This document shows positions 39,301 through 50,716 of a stretch of 64,000 bases of DNA, piece after piece (position 1 is the first letter of the stretch; each line of letters begins with the position of its first letter). The stretch lies in NCBI RefSeq assembly GCF_947623445.1, contig NC_135241.1, positions 6,946,501-7,010,500 on the forward strand, given 5' to 3'. The translations under genes and the position numbers were made by a program. Origin of the DNA: Clavelina lepadiformis. Lineage: Eukaryota > Chordata > Ascidiacea > Aplousobranchia > Clavelinidae. The notes beneath the pieces are model-generated. The model ran no database searches and was not told where the DNA came from. It saw nothing but the letters and a program-made list of their open reading frames with translations.

Positions 39301-41117
39301 CGATACTTGTTGTGCAACGGATCATGTTGGAAGTGTAATTTTCACCGATATAATGAAGCGCTAAAAGTTGGCACTTAGCTTTAATTATAATGAAGTTTTA
39401 AAAACATACTTCTCAAAACCTTGAAGTTATCATTTTAAAAGAACCAAGTACCGTGACCGACTTATAATTTTGAATAAACTACAGTAAATCGGTACAGGGA
39501 TTCGGTACTTTTGGAAAAAAGTACCAATGGTACCCGTGCCGGTTCCGAAAAAGTACCGCGGTACAGTAATTCGATACTATAGTACCGCAGTACTGCCCAT
39601 CTCTGCTCATACGACATTCAAAACAAAATTAGGGTGGAAAGAACTTTTGATGTATTTTAGTTAACTAAATGTTTAGCAAAAATACATTTCCACAGTCTTT
39701 AACTTCCAACCTTGGTTCTCTGAATGGAATGTTTCATTTTGAACAAATCCTGCAAACGTTAGAAGATGATAGAAACAGGTTTCTTAACTTGATATCCACA
39801 ACTGCTGGAGCAGGTGCTCACACGTACACAGTGTTAAGAGAACTGTACCAGGTAAGTTTGTTAAGTAAAGTCGACCGTGTATAGTAGCGTGTTTAGTCTG
39901 AATCATGTCTTTATGTTCAACGGACAACTGAGATGATGGGTCGTAAGATTTTTATGTTGAGTAATGTCATTGTTAGGATATTTCAAAGTAGTAACCAACA
40001 TTAATTAGACTAATAGTAACCATCGATATTTATAAAAATATGTTAACAGTCATACGTTTAACTCAGGTAACTCATCCTGGTGTGTTTGATCTTCTTCATA
40101 ACGAAGGCCGGTTCACAGTTCACCTAAATCTTGATCCAAACATTACCATAACTACTGGTTGTTCCTCTTGTTATAATGCACGTCTTATTTCAATATACGT
40201 TGAAATAACTGGCTCCGCCCAACCCACAGGCGTTCCATCCCGGTTGGTATAAACATATAGGCAGTAGATTAATCAACAGGCATTTTGCCAGGACTGTTAT
40301 AACAACTCATGAACATGTGTGAAGTGTTGTCATCAACCAAAACTTGGTAATATACTTCCAATGTGTGACATAATATTTTAAATCTTTTCTTTCATTCAGT
40401 ATTTATGTGAAAGTTGCTCACATGGGTGACTCTTATTTTCTACTTCCACTTTCGAACGGGGAAGACACGGTTGTTCATTTTCAACAAAAGCCAGAAAACA
40501 TTGATGGTGGTCACGTGATATATTTCAATAGGAAACAACTCGTGACTTCAGTGACAGATCTTTCGCTACGTGAAAAGTTTCAACAATCAGTAAGTTGCAT
40601 TTAATACTAATGGAATATGTTTGTTCAGTGTTTTGTACAATTCTTGGCTTTAACTGTTTTGTCTACAGTAAATTAAGCATATCTCGATCATTTTACCATA
40701 TAGTCACATTTTTTAAAACAAAACTTCGTAAGATATTAAACCATACTGCATATAAAGTGCAAATATGGATTCAAAGTTTTTATTTAGGAAGGAAATAGAT
40801 TTTGCCACGAATACAACAGAGCGCAGGATTTTTTCGGCGGTCAGATTTGCAAGAGTCCATATGCTAGTTATACTATAACTGTACCAAGAGATCGGACACT
40901 TAACTGCACACGTCATGTTTCTGGAAAGAACTGCCAAGAATTGGATTTTACTAGGTAAGATCTTCTGATGTTTAGTCAATGTTATATATTGTAGGTGGTT
41001 TGACGCGTCTTCCTATGTTTCATATTTCATTTCAGGTTTGAGAAAATAAGAATATTTATGAAGGCCAGTGCTTGGAGTAGTTATGTTACTCCGCCCAACC
41101 TGCAAGCTGCAAATTAA
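33342..41117 (+). CDS. Large secreted Gly-rich / coiled-coil protein, copy 3, frameshifted in exon 8 (possible pseudogene)
   Basis: Exons by alignment to copy 2: 33342-33417, 33683-33845, 34019-34181, 34566-34724, 34864-35014, 35207-35387, 35472-35652, 35766-35965, 36055-36216, 36400-36606, 36694-36813, 37306-37382, 37439-37568, 37795-37893, 38139-38260, 38329-38452, 39696-39851, 40067-40242, 40400-40589, 40788-40954, 41036-41117. All splice sites and phases are kept. Exon 8 is 200 nt instead of 201: an A-run at 35884-35889 has six A where copy 2 has seven (20072-20078). Read as given, translation stops at 35925-35927 after about 411 residues. Every other exon is open, so this is a very young null allele, a polymorphism or a base-calling error in a homopolymer. 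Exon 13 lacks 36 nt (12 codons) present in copy 2, without breaking frame. The signal peptide, Gly-rich part and C-terminal part are as in copy 2. Confidence 0.8.
36964..37198 (+). mobile_element. tRNA-derived SINE-like element in copy 3 intron 11
   Basis: Same element and same position as 21131-21365, with A and B box-like motifs 15833 bases downstream of those in copy 2. By eye the whole surrounding block 36834-37316 shows no difference from 21001-21483. Confidence 0.6.
39192..39604. mobile_element. GGTACCGGTAC-rich MITE in copy 3 intron 16
   Basis: Orthologous in position to 24087-24498, with the same inverted ends but more substitutions in the GGTACC-type words. Its presence in both copies dates the insertion before their duplication. 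Confidence 0.6.
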
Positions 41118-41816
41118 TTGTAAAAGCGATTTTTTTATTGCAAAGGGATAAGTCAGTATTAAACCATCGTTTTTTAATATCTTGATCAGCTGTTATTTGT
41201 CAATATGAAAAATCACCAACTAATCAACTAGTTGTAAAAATGAGTTTTTTTACTGCAAACAGAAAGTCAAAATTTTATTTCAGTTTTAAATCATTGTTTC
41301 TTTTGATTTTATTCTTTTAATTAATTATGAATATCAAAAATCCCTAGCTTTATAATATGTTTTTGTTGCTTCTGATAAATTTGTATATTTGTTTATTATT
41401 GCTTCACAATTTACTCCATATCATTAGATTTTTTCTATACTTGCAATTTCTCACAATAGGCCTACTATAGAAATGAATTTCCTGTAATTTCATGTGCAGT
41501 TGCGCGAAATACAATGTATAGCACTAATACATAGTATACTGTGTATTCGTTCGACGCTTGTCTGCTTTAGCCAAGCAGATTTTCCTTTCGTGGTAAATCA
41601 TTGCAGCAGAAAAACTTTTAGAGACAAGATTCTCGATGATCCTCGGGCACTAAAACAATGTTTTGAAAAAAAAAATTTTCGTCAGAAATCATACAACTTT
41701 TTAAAGGTGACCTAAATCTACCTTCTAAGCAATATCTAACTCCAATAAAACCCAAAAAAGCTAAAATCCATGTTTTGCATATATGCATTCTACATTCTAC
41801 CCATACATTGTCCTAA
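41118..41816. repeat. Copy 3 3' flank, paralogous to 26016-26722
   Basis: Aligns with the copy 2 flank until CATTGTCCTAACC, where it meets an hAT terminus at 41819. Confidence 0.7.
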
Positions 41817-41818
41817 CC

Positions 41819-42066
41819 CAGGGGTGTCCAACCGGTGGCCCGCAGGAAGGTTCTGAGTAGCCGGCGCGGTATTTGTTGAAATGACTTATATTTATCAACG
41901 GATTACGTAATTTATGGCGAACTTACATTCCGAGACATCAGCACTTTTTGTTTGTTTACTAATTTCTGACAGCCATATGGAAAACTCGCTTCGCATTGCT
42001 ACCTCGTCCATCTCATCGAATATTGCCAAACGTTTTACAGAAAAACCGTGCCAAGCTTCACATTGA
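41819..42066 (+). mobile_element. Decayed hAT (Charlie-like) transposon fragment with transposase C-terminal remnant
   Basis: CAGGGGTGTCCAACCGGTGG at 41819 is a typical hAT/Charlie terminus. A 50-codon open stretch at 41914-42066 includes SHMENSLRIATSSIS and ends CQASH followed by a stop. This resembles the extreme C-terminal end of hAT transposase-derived proteins (ENxLRxATxxI). The catalytic region is absent, so it is a dead fragment. The family call rests on remembered motif similarity. Confidence 0.55.
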
Positions 42067-42149
42067 AATGTCACCCGATTCGTCTGCTTTGCGCCCATTA
42101 AAATAGTTGAAAATGCGGTAATATTTTCCCGTTGGAATGACAGGAAGTC

Positions 42150-42362
42150 TGCCTTTCTTATCCTAGAGTAAGACATATGCATTTGGAATGGGGAGATGTT
42201 TACTTTGGCAAAAATATGGTTGTGGGAAACCGCATTGCTGAAAGCAGGTCCATTTCAATGGGCGGAAAAGTAGACGAATGGGGTTCACAAACCATACTTG
42301 TGCCGAAGTAAAATTCTCCCCATTTCAAAGGCATATATCATATTCTAAGGTAAGAAAGGTGT
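42150..42362. repeat. Imperfect inverted repeat of about 80-base arms
   Basis: The left arm (about 42150-42230, with CATATGCATTTGGAATGGGG) pairs with the right arm (about 42283-42362, with CCCCATTTCAAAGGCATATA). The loop contains CCATTTCAATGGGCGGAAAA and AGACGAATGGGG. The loop words recur at 42825-42862 (CCATTTTAATGAGCGGAAAA, AGACGAATGGGG), so the unit is repeated nearby. No gene. Confidence 0.55.
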
Positions 42363-43609
42363 AATGAAATGATTGTTTATCGTTCCTTAGCCTGTAAGGA
42401 CGACCACTTCAATTACAAAGTTTGTCTGTAGAATTGCTTAATGTCCTCGATAATTAATAAATGAGTCTCAGGTCGTTGTTTCGCTTCTCTTAATCTTAGA
42501 ATCAATTGTACACCTCGACAACTGTATAATATGATTTTATTGAAGTTTCATTGAACGAATAAATCAAGGTAGAACATTGTGACAGCAACAGCACAAAGAC
42601 ATGTTGCGGCATTGACGTAAAAACCAAAAAGGACTGAATAAATCAAAATGCACGCACAGGGGAACAATCGATTACGTCACGCAGTGTTATGCTTCACTGA
42701 TTCGATAGCTGAGAGTTCTATGTCGTAAACAATTTTATATTACATTAATTGATATATTTATCACAAAGGCATACTTTCAACCATTGGAATGGGAAACAAT
42801 TCCTGTACTCTAGAGTCTAGACCATTTTAATGAGCGGAAAATAGACGAATGGGGTGGAAATGTCGACGTGAAGTAAAAACTTTGTTGAATTTACTATATC
42901 TTGCTATGTTTATTGTTCTTATAATTGTAAAAGAGGCTTATACGTATTTCTAAGATTAGAGTTTTGGTGTTAGAGTATTATTTAAAAATTAGCAGTAAAC
43001 ACTCAAATGGTCCGCGCAATCATTAGTAAATCGCATGAATACCTGAATACCGCATAGTAAATACCTGATTGAAATCGTTACAATCCGATGCCTAAACGTT
43101 TGCAATTTGAAAAAGAATCAAAACAAGTCGAAAATTTCCATCATTAAGTATAGACGATTGAAAATATCTCTCCACCCAGAAAGTAACTTGGAAAGGGTCC
43201 ATTCTATTCAGTATATTCAATTCGTTTATTTGAAAATGTATAAATATCATAAGATTTGAAAGTGCCAACTAAGCTGCAGCCCTTCCACTTATAAAACTCA
43301 TGAGCTGCTGTCGTGCGTTCAAGTGACCAACCATTGTGAGTCTGTAAAATATTATTTCCCATAATGAATTTAGTTAGCTTGACGAAAAGAAAGAACGAAT
43401 AGTTATAGTAAAATAGTACAAATATTTATAGTAAAAGAATAGAATGAAAAGAACTTATAGTGTTCTATATGCTTGCAACAAGCATTTTCATGATTGTTTA
43501 TGGGAATTTCCCCCAAAAGTTAAAGACGTTGGACCGTGTTATTCATGACGTCTAATTTGGTAGGTTTTAGGTAGTTAGGCATTTCCATACCTAGGCCTGT
43601 CAGCCTAAG
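42363..43609. other. Intergenic spacer, no gene recognised
   Basis: AT-rich DNA with a second partial copy of the 42150-42362 unit at about 42780-42870. Nothing else recognised. Confidence 0.4.
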
Positions 43610-43975
43610 CCCTAAAGTAGTGCTTCTCAACCCACGCTTCGCAACCCAAAAGTGGGTCGCCATTTGATTGGTTTGGGTCGCCGTCGCCAATTAAACTAGT
43701 CCACAAAGCCATCCGATAACTGAGCACCTTACTCTTATTCATTGCATATTGACTGTTCGTTGACTTAATAGTGCACTGTTGCGGAAACACAAGTGAAGAA
43801 GCATGGAGATGATTATTTGCTGTTAGACTTTAGATAAGCTACGTTCGAGTCAAGGCTAAATATTTGTAAATACCCAAATTTTGGGTAAAAAAATTGAGTC
43901 GCCTCAGCATCGCTATTAATTTATGTTTAATATTTGGGTCGCCGCAAAAAAAGGCTGAGAAGCACTGGTCTAAAG
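43610..43975. mobile_element. hAT-like MITE upstream of P450-1
   Basis: The body (43618-43967) has inverted ends TAGTGCTTCTCAACC and GGCTGAGAAGCACTG, with repeated GGGTCGCC words inside both arms. The flanks CCCTAAAG and GTCTAAAG are an imperfect 8-base duplication (6 of 8 match). No transposase. Confidence 0.65.
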
Positions 43976-44715
43976 TCTGCAAATTGTTTGGAAACTAAGG
44001 TATTTGTTACACTGCTTTGACCACAAGAACACTCTGATTGCTGCAGAGAAGGAATAAGCTTTATTGAAAAATAAAAATACTTTAAACCGTTTACTTGTGC
44101 AATGATAGCCTAGTCTCATATTATGATAGTTACACCTCGTACAGTTGAAATTGTAAACAAGTCAATTTACTTAGGAGTTTATATAGTCTAGTCTACTTTA
44201 GCTGTAAGTCAAATTCACTTTGGCTACAATATTAACAAAGGTTGTAATCAAGTTATTTTTTTCTAGCTCAAGTCAAGTCTAATCATTTTCAATTGTGGTT
44301 CGCATCAAGTCAATAACTTTTACTTAAAAATTATTCTAAGGTAACTATTCGGACTTGCATTAAATTGGTTCAAAGTATTAAGTCATACCGCCTGTATACA
44401 AATTAGTGTTGTTATCACTTTTCACAGAGAGTTGTAATTTTTTAGAAAAATATATGATTTTGTTACTTATGCCCGTCTTTCTTGAAATCACAATTGTCAT
44501 ACCATGACTTGAGCTATTTTGAACTTTGACTTTCACAAGTTAAATCAATGACTTGAGTCATTACAACACTGGTGTTAACAAATCTGTAGCTAGAACACAA
44601 TAATATATAATAATCAAAAGCATTGATATCAGTAATACCTGTAATATGAATTTAGATTAAATATAAATGAATAAAATAATTTTATTGCCTGTCTGTTTTA
44701 ATAACTAATTTTTTT
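43976..44715. other. Intergenic spacer upstream of P450-1
   Basis: AT-rich DNA with no recognised gene or element; several scattered CAAGTC words occur. Confidence 0.4.
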
Positions 44716-44728
44716 GTGTTTTACCCAG
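44716..44728 (+). promoter_or_regulatory. Splice-acceptor-like site before P450-1
   Basis: TGTGTTTTACCCAG, a pyrimidine-rich tract ending in AG at 44727-44728, lies 37 bases before the ATG at 44766. Comparable sites precede P450-2 (AG at 54766-54767) and P450-3 (AG at 62428-62429). It could be the acceptor of a 5'-UTR intron or of spliced-leader trans-splicing. Confidence 0.4.
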
Positions 44729-44765
44729 CTTGCAAATATTTGCATCGATTTTATTTAAAATAATC

Positions 44766-47700
44766 ATGTTTGATTTCATCGTGGCCTCAGAAAACATAAC
44801 CTACGTTGTAGTAGAGATTGTTTTAATGGCATTAGTACTACTTTCAATATATTGGTATCGACGTCCATCAAAATCACCTCCAGGTCCCAGAGGAATCCCT
44901 TTGTTGGGTGTGGCCCCATTTGTCGGGAAGTATATGGAACGAACAATGGCGAAATGGAAGAAAACATATGGTTCTATAATTTCAGTTCGACTGGGTAGGC
45001 ATGACATGGTGGTGTTAAATGATTTGGAGTCTATTAACCAGGTTAGTTATAATGTAAGTAAATACAACAAGTCAAATAATGTCACTTTTCACTACTATGC
45101 CAATTCTGATCTCATTCTTAACCAGGCCTTGGTGAAACAACCTACAAAGTTCTCAGGGCGTGCTTTGTCTTCTCTTTTTCAAGAAGCATGTAATGGAGAT
45201 TTTGGTATAGGCCTATTGGATTATGGCCCCACCTGGAAGTCTCAGAGAAAATTTGGTTTAACTACACTTCGTGGGTATGATTTTCGTTTTCATACCTACA
45301 TATATAATGGATTATTGATATTTTATGTGAATATTGTTGGTTTCAAGTGAGATATGTTACGATGATTGTGCTAATGTAATTATTAAAACAAATTTTGTAC
45401 TTGTATGGTATATATTATCTGAACACCACATACCAATATGAATTTATGATGTATATAGTTGTACAGTAGTCGCCGCTTATAAGATCCTCTTCGATTCCAG
45501 GAGAAATGGATCCTATAATTGGCGGATCCAATAAACGGCAGATCTACTTTATGTCTCCATATGAATCAAACAAGCTTAGTGTGCATGGTTGTTAATCATG
45601 TACTGTATATGAACGTCAAAATAAGTCAAAGAACACATTAATCACTCAAAAAAAACATAGAAAGCATTTAAAAAAATCATAATTAGATTTGCTTGTCACG
45701 TAGGGAAAGTCTTTCGCAAGTGCTCTTGTACTAGGTGAAAAGAGATGTTACAACAGCTGGGGAAAGGCATTTTGCTAGATTTTTTACTACAATTTAACAT
45801 TTTACTACGGGGCCAGACGTTGGTAACGGATCCACTAATCGGAGTCGTGGATCCGCTAAGCAAAGTATTTTGCACTATATTAGTATGTAGAAATTCCGTT
45901 CCACGAGATTTGGCTCCAAAAAGCGGCTGGATCCAATGTCTGTGGATCGTATAAGCTATGACTACTGTTAGATTTTATGTTTTAGCTGAACTCTACTTAA
46001 TTTGAATTTTTAGTGGTACACAACATTTTCATTTTATAACAGTGAAAATCCATCCACTATACCTTTTGCTGAATTTATATCTAGGTTTGGTGTCGGTAAG
46101 AAAAGTATGGAAAGTCAGGTTTCAGAAGAAATCACTTATTTAAATGAAGCAATCAGATCAAAGCATGGAAAAGCCTTTGATATTTCGGTATTCTGTTTTG
46201 TTGTGCACTGTTGCCATTTACTGGATATATATATGTACTATATCTTCTGTAAACCTGGTTTCACTCATATGCAATTTTCATTTGCACGCGCAAGCATTAT
46301 TTACCAGGGTACTCCCTTCTACAGATTATTCTACAAAAGGCAGTAGCTAATAGTATTTGTCGTGTCATTTTTGGAAAGCGATATGATTATGATGACAAAG
46401 TCTTTGAAAAAGCTTTGCATATGCTGCTGACAGAGTAAGTCTTGACTAATATATGGCTTAAATGTTTTTTTATAAGCAGAACGTTTATCAGCATACCCAG
46501 CCTTTTTTGTGAAAATAAAAGCATACATATGAAAGCATAACCAGCCAAGTCTATTCACATGCACACTAGTAGAGGTATCTCCGTATTTGCAAAGACGCAT
46601 GTTTTTCTGCCTATTGCTTGTGAATCTCTTTTGATAGTAATTTTATTATTTCTGTTACTGTACATGTGCAAAGTTTATTAGTTTCATAATTCCTATGCAA
46701 TATTTATACATATGTAGTTTCAGTAGTCAGTGTCTCGCCAATTTTTGTCATTTCTTGTTGAGCATGCTAAGTTAAGCGTATCCTGAGGCCTGAGCCTTAC
46801 AGTTGCAATGTATGCAACATATACATATAAAGTTGCAAACATAATAAACCAGCATGGTCACAAAATTTTATATTTTTATAAAAAACATGTGTGTAATTAT
46901 TTAAACTTAAAAGAATAAAATTGTTGTAGTATAATAATAGATAGACCTAGTAAGAAATGCAGGAAATTGTGCAGTTGCAAAAAAAAACTTTTTCAGATTT
47001 AACGATGAAGCCATCGCTTTAACAACACGTGTTCTTTTCTTGGCACCATGGTTAAGGAGGGTACCACCAATATCCTCGATTTGTGCAAGATATATAGATA
47101 ATATTTCCATTGTTGTCAGTAAGTTTCTTAATGTGATTTAGTAATTTATGTATGTTTTTAGGTATAAATTTGTAGTTAGTATTATTATTTTTTGTTGTTT
47201 TTATAATATCTAAAAGGACATCTAAAGAGCAAAATATGTCTCATTGGTATGTGACGATTTCTTTGTGTAGAGTTTCTTCAAAGCCTTGTTGATGAACATG
47301 AGCAAACTTTTGACAAAGAAAATTTAAGAGACTTTATTGATTGTTTTTTAAAAGAAATGAAAAAAGGGGAAGACAAGAGTTTTACGGTAAAGTTCTAAAA
47401 CAATGCGATGCATTCATGGTATTTTTTGAGTGTTTTTGTGTGCTCAACATGAAATTGTTTTATTGTGTAACATGTAACCTTTAATTTTTATGTGTTTCTA
47501 ATTTCTTTTTATTTATTAAATTGATCTACTTAGTTACTCTATCTATTTCAGCTAATGGGCTTGACTTTTTCGTTTATTTAATAAGTTTGACATAGACCTG
47601 TGATACAGATCAATCAACTTATACATTACATTCGAGAGCTTTTCCTTGCCGGGACTGATACTTCAACAAGCACATTGAATTGGGCTCTTCTTTGCTTTCT

Positions 47701-49255
47701 ACACTATCCAGAAGCGCAGAGGAAGCTTAGACAAGAAGTTTTTGATGTGATAGGTAATCTTTGCAGTTCTTTATTTGATCTTCAACACTACTTGCTTATC
47801 ATTAGCATGGCTGTGGAGTTAAAAGCATTTCATAAATCACTGGATTAGAAATTGATATGTACTGACCTCAAGTAATTTTTTACCTTTATAACACCCTGAT
47901 TAACAACAATCCAGTGCCAGTCTTGGCAATGATAAGGTTACAACTTATGTAAGTTGTTGTAACTCGCAATCAGTTTTGGGTTTCACTCTGTGATGAACTC
48001 TGCGTTCTTTTCCCATAAATAAAAGTTAGAAATAAAAGTTAGATTCACTGGTTTGTCGATTTTCTAAACTAAATTTGGCCTTGTTAAAAATGGACTCCAT
48101 CAAAATACAGACTTCCAAGAATGGAATGTATTTTAAAAGAATTAATTTATTCCCGGGATTAATTTAAATCTTTAAAAAAAATTACCAGTTTATCTCAAGT
48201 ATTGAAAATTTTTCGTTAATTTCTAAAGCCTTCTCATTACTTTGCTTGAAATCATTATAACTTTTTTTTGCCATTGGTCATGGGCTCATCGCTATGTTTC
48301 ATAATATCAGCTTACTTCTTTCATACATTTATTGATGTTTGCAATTCCATTCCGTAAAGTGTGTTCTCAACCACATGTTTGAGACACCCTGCATTTTATC
48401 AACAAATTCATGCGACAAAAATGCTGGATACCACTGATTGCCATTTTAAAAACCACAGTTTATTCCGGGCTAATCATTAATTTTTTGACGAATGATTGCT
48501 AATTTCAGGTAGTTCTGGCGCTGCTAGCATGTCGCACAAAAGCAGCATGCCATACACAAGTGCTTTCATACAAGAACTGATGAGATATCGTACATTGTCA
48601 CCACTTAGTGTTTTGCACAAAGCAAATGAAGATGCTGAATTGAATGGCTACGTTATTTCCAAGAACACGATTGTGAGTTCAAACGTCATGTCATGCATAA
48701 TATGAGCCACCAACTTTTATTCAGGAAATATAATTGCGGTTAAATTTTCAATTTTTTCATTTTTTTGTTTATTATAAAACGAGAAGTAAGAGCTAAACAA
48801 AAGCAAAAGATCACAACAATAAATCAAAACACTTTTAATGTGACCTTTTTTTGGAAAAACTCTGTCTTACTTGCCCTCATACAAGGTATGTTATTTTCAC
48901 CATGTTCTTAGTGGTTGACTTACGAACTGAATCATAGGTTGCACCAAATATATGGGCAGTACACAACGATCCAGAACACTGGGAAGAACCTGAAAAATTT
49001 AAACCTGAACGATTCATCAATGAGAAAGGGGAGTTTGTGTCATCAAGTCACGTGATACCGTTTTCGGTCGGTCCTCGTCATTGCCTGGGTGAGCAACTTG
49101 CCAGAATGGAGATTTTCCTGTTTTTGGTTTCAATGGTCCAAAAGTTTGAGTTTTTACCGGATCCTGAAGCAAAAGAGCTTCCTGACATTGACAATGGTGT
49201 TAGTGCCCTTGTATTTGTTCCTTATCCCTACCGTTTGGTGGCAAACGAAATATAA
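44766..49255 (+). CDS. Cytochrome P450, CYP2-type, P450-1 (complete, 9 exons)
   Basis: Heme-thiolate monooxygenase, probably on the endoplasmic reticulum membrane and fed electrons by NADPH-P450 reductase; substrate unknown. Exons: 44766-45041, 45126-45274, 46085-46187, 46325-46434, 46997-47118, 47271-47386, 47609-47753, 48509-48672, 48938-49255; 1503 nt, 500 residues, the usual P450 length. Visible: N-terminal membrane helix (about residues 9-30), proline-rich hinge SPPGPRGIP, C-helix W129-xxx-R133, I-helix AGTDT (306-310), ExxR at 363-366, PERF (418-421) and heme loop FSVGPRHCLG with Cys444. Nine exons is the gene structure of vertebrate CYP2 genes. The 84-nt first intron is a multiple of three with no stop, so its retention would keep the frame. 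Intron 2 holds a pogo-like MITE. The ATG at 44766 is chosen because it aligns with P450-2. Confidence 0.93.
45464..45967. mobile_element. pogo/Tigger-like MITE in P450-1 intron 2
   Basis: CAGTAGTCGCCGCTTATAAG at the left end and CTTATACGATCC-type words (read on the - strand as CAGTAGTCATAGCTTATACG) at the right end are inverted repeats. GGATCC and TGGATC words recur inside. TA precedes the left end and TTA follows the right end, approximately a TA target duplication. No transposase coding. Confidence 0.65.
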
Positions 49256-50716
49256 ACTTGATGCCTGAGGACTCTGCAAATAGATGTTGCTTTTTGTGAA
49301 TAACTTTTGTATAGACGTGCAATGATTTAAAATGTTCAATGATTGTAATTGATAACCTAATCAGATACCTTGTAAAATTCGACTTGCAATTGTAACCAGC
49401 GGTTTACTAGAGGGAATTCGATGTCGTTTTAGTTGTTGTTAAAGGTAAAACATTCCAAATAAGACAAAGGTTTATAATTATTTGGAAGACACAACACAAC
49501 GCAAACCATCAGTACTTTTTAGTTCACCGTTGGTTACAATATGAGTATTTGTGAATCAAGTCGTTTTAGTTACAAGCCCAGTAATTTGTGGTGTTTTCTA
49601 CTTGCAATTTCTAATGAGATTATGTTGCCAAGTTTTATTATACCTCATGAGTGTTAAAGAGTTATGCATACATATGCCAAGTACTATCTCACTAACGCGG
49701 TTTGCAGTCGACAAATTCTTACTACTGTTCTTTTTAACATCAATTTATGAGAATTAATATCTGTATGAAACATGCATGAATGAAAGTTACACAAACTTGC
49801 ATGTCTTGCGTGATTCACGTAAGAGTATTATACACAAGCCTATGCTGCTGTTTCAATATATATGTAATCTAAATATAATCTTGGTGTAGGTCAAGGTTTT
49901 TTTCCTTTTTTGGAAATTTAGTTAATTCTAAGTTTTATATTTCACAATGCCAGCTACTGCACATGCTAAATCGAAATAATGGTCAGGGTAGGTCGAAGTT
50001 GATGAGATTGATTGCAAAGTGTTGTATGAAGAACTGCTCGGTTCAGAGATTCCAGTCGAAACGTCGAATAAAATACGAAATAGACAACATACTAGCTTGA
50101 AGTTAATTAGCGGTTGTAATCATAGATAGCGGAGCATGGAGTCCGGGTGGGCTTACGGGCTTTCCACTTTTGTACTGAGAAAACCTGGTCCCTTCATGCA
50201 CTTCTAACAACCAAACACGTTAAACAAAGGCAGACTTACAGAAAAGCTCGGATCTAGAATTTTGCATTACAAGCTGGTGACCTAAACTGGAGCTACCCAC
50301 TTTGAAACGGATTCCGCCATTGCTAGTTGCGAAGTTACTTATTCAAAACGTGACGTTAGCTGTTGATTAGTACTGACTGATAGGAAATACGTGCTTTTTT
50401 GGAATTTTATTTTTTTGCGTAGCCTATATAAAATAATTCTGCTGTGACGCTTACTGACCATAACAAAGTTATTTATTGAGAATTTAGACTTTCATTCATG
50501 CCTACATTTTTGAGTATAAAAAAATCCTTTTTTTGTTGAAAAAATGCAAACAATTGCTTCTAACCCAAAAATTGTACAAGCAAAACCAATAAAAATATTG
50601 GCTTGGGTAGAACACAGCATACGATAAAAAAAAAATTTTGGATTCAGAAGTAATGAATGCTTAGCCTATATGTTGCATAAAAATTAATTTCATTACATTC
50701 CATAGTTATAGTAAGC
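49256..50716. other. P450-1 3' region and spacer
   Basis: No clear AATAAA was found close to the stop codon. Open frames here are short and unsupported. Confidence 0.4.

Noticed and set aside
41895..42182. 95-codon - strand open frame
   Set aside because: The + strand over the same DNA gives a better hAT transposase-like end, so the - strand frame is a shadow.
44730..45350. 206-codon single-exon P450 frame
   Set aside because: It is exons 1 and 2 of P450-1 joined through a stop-free intron; splice sites match P450-2 and P450-3.
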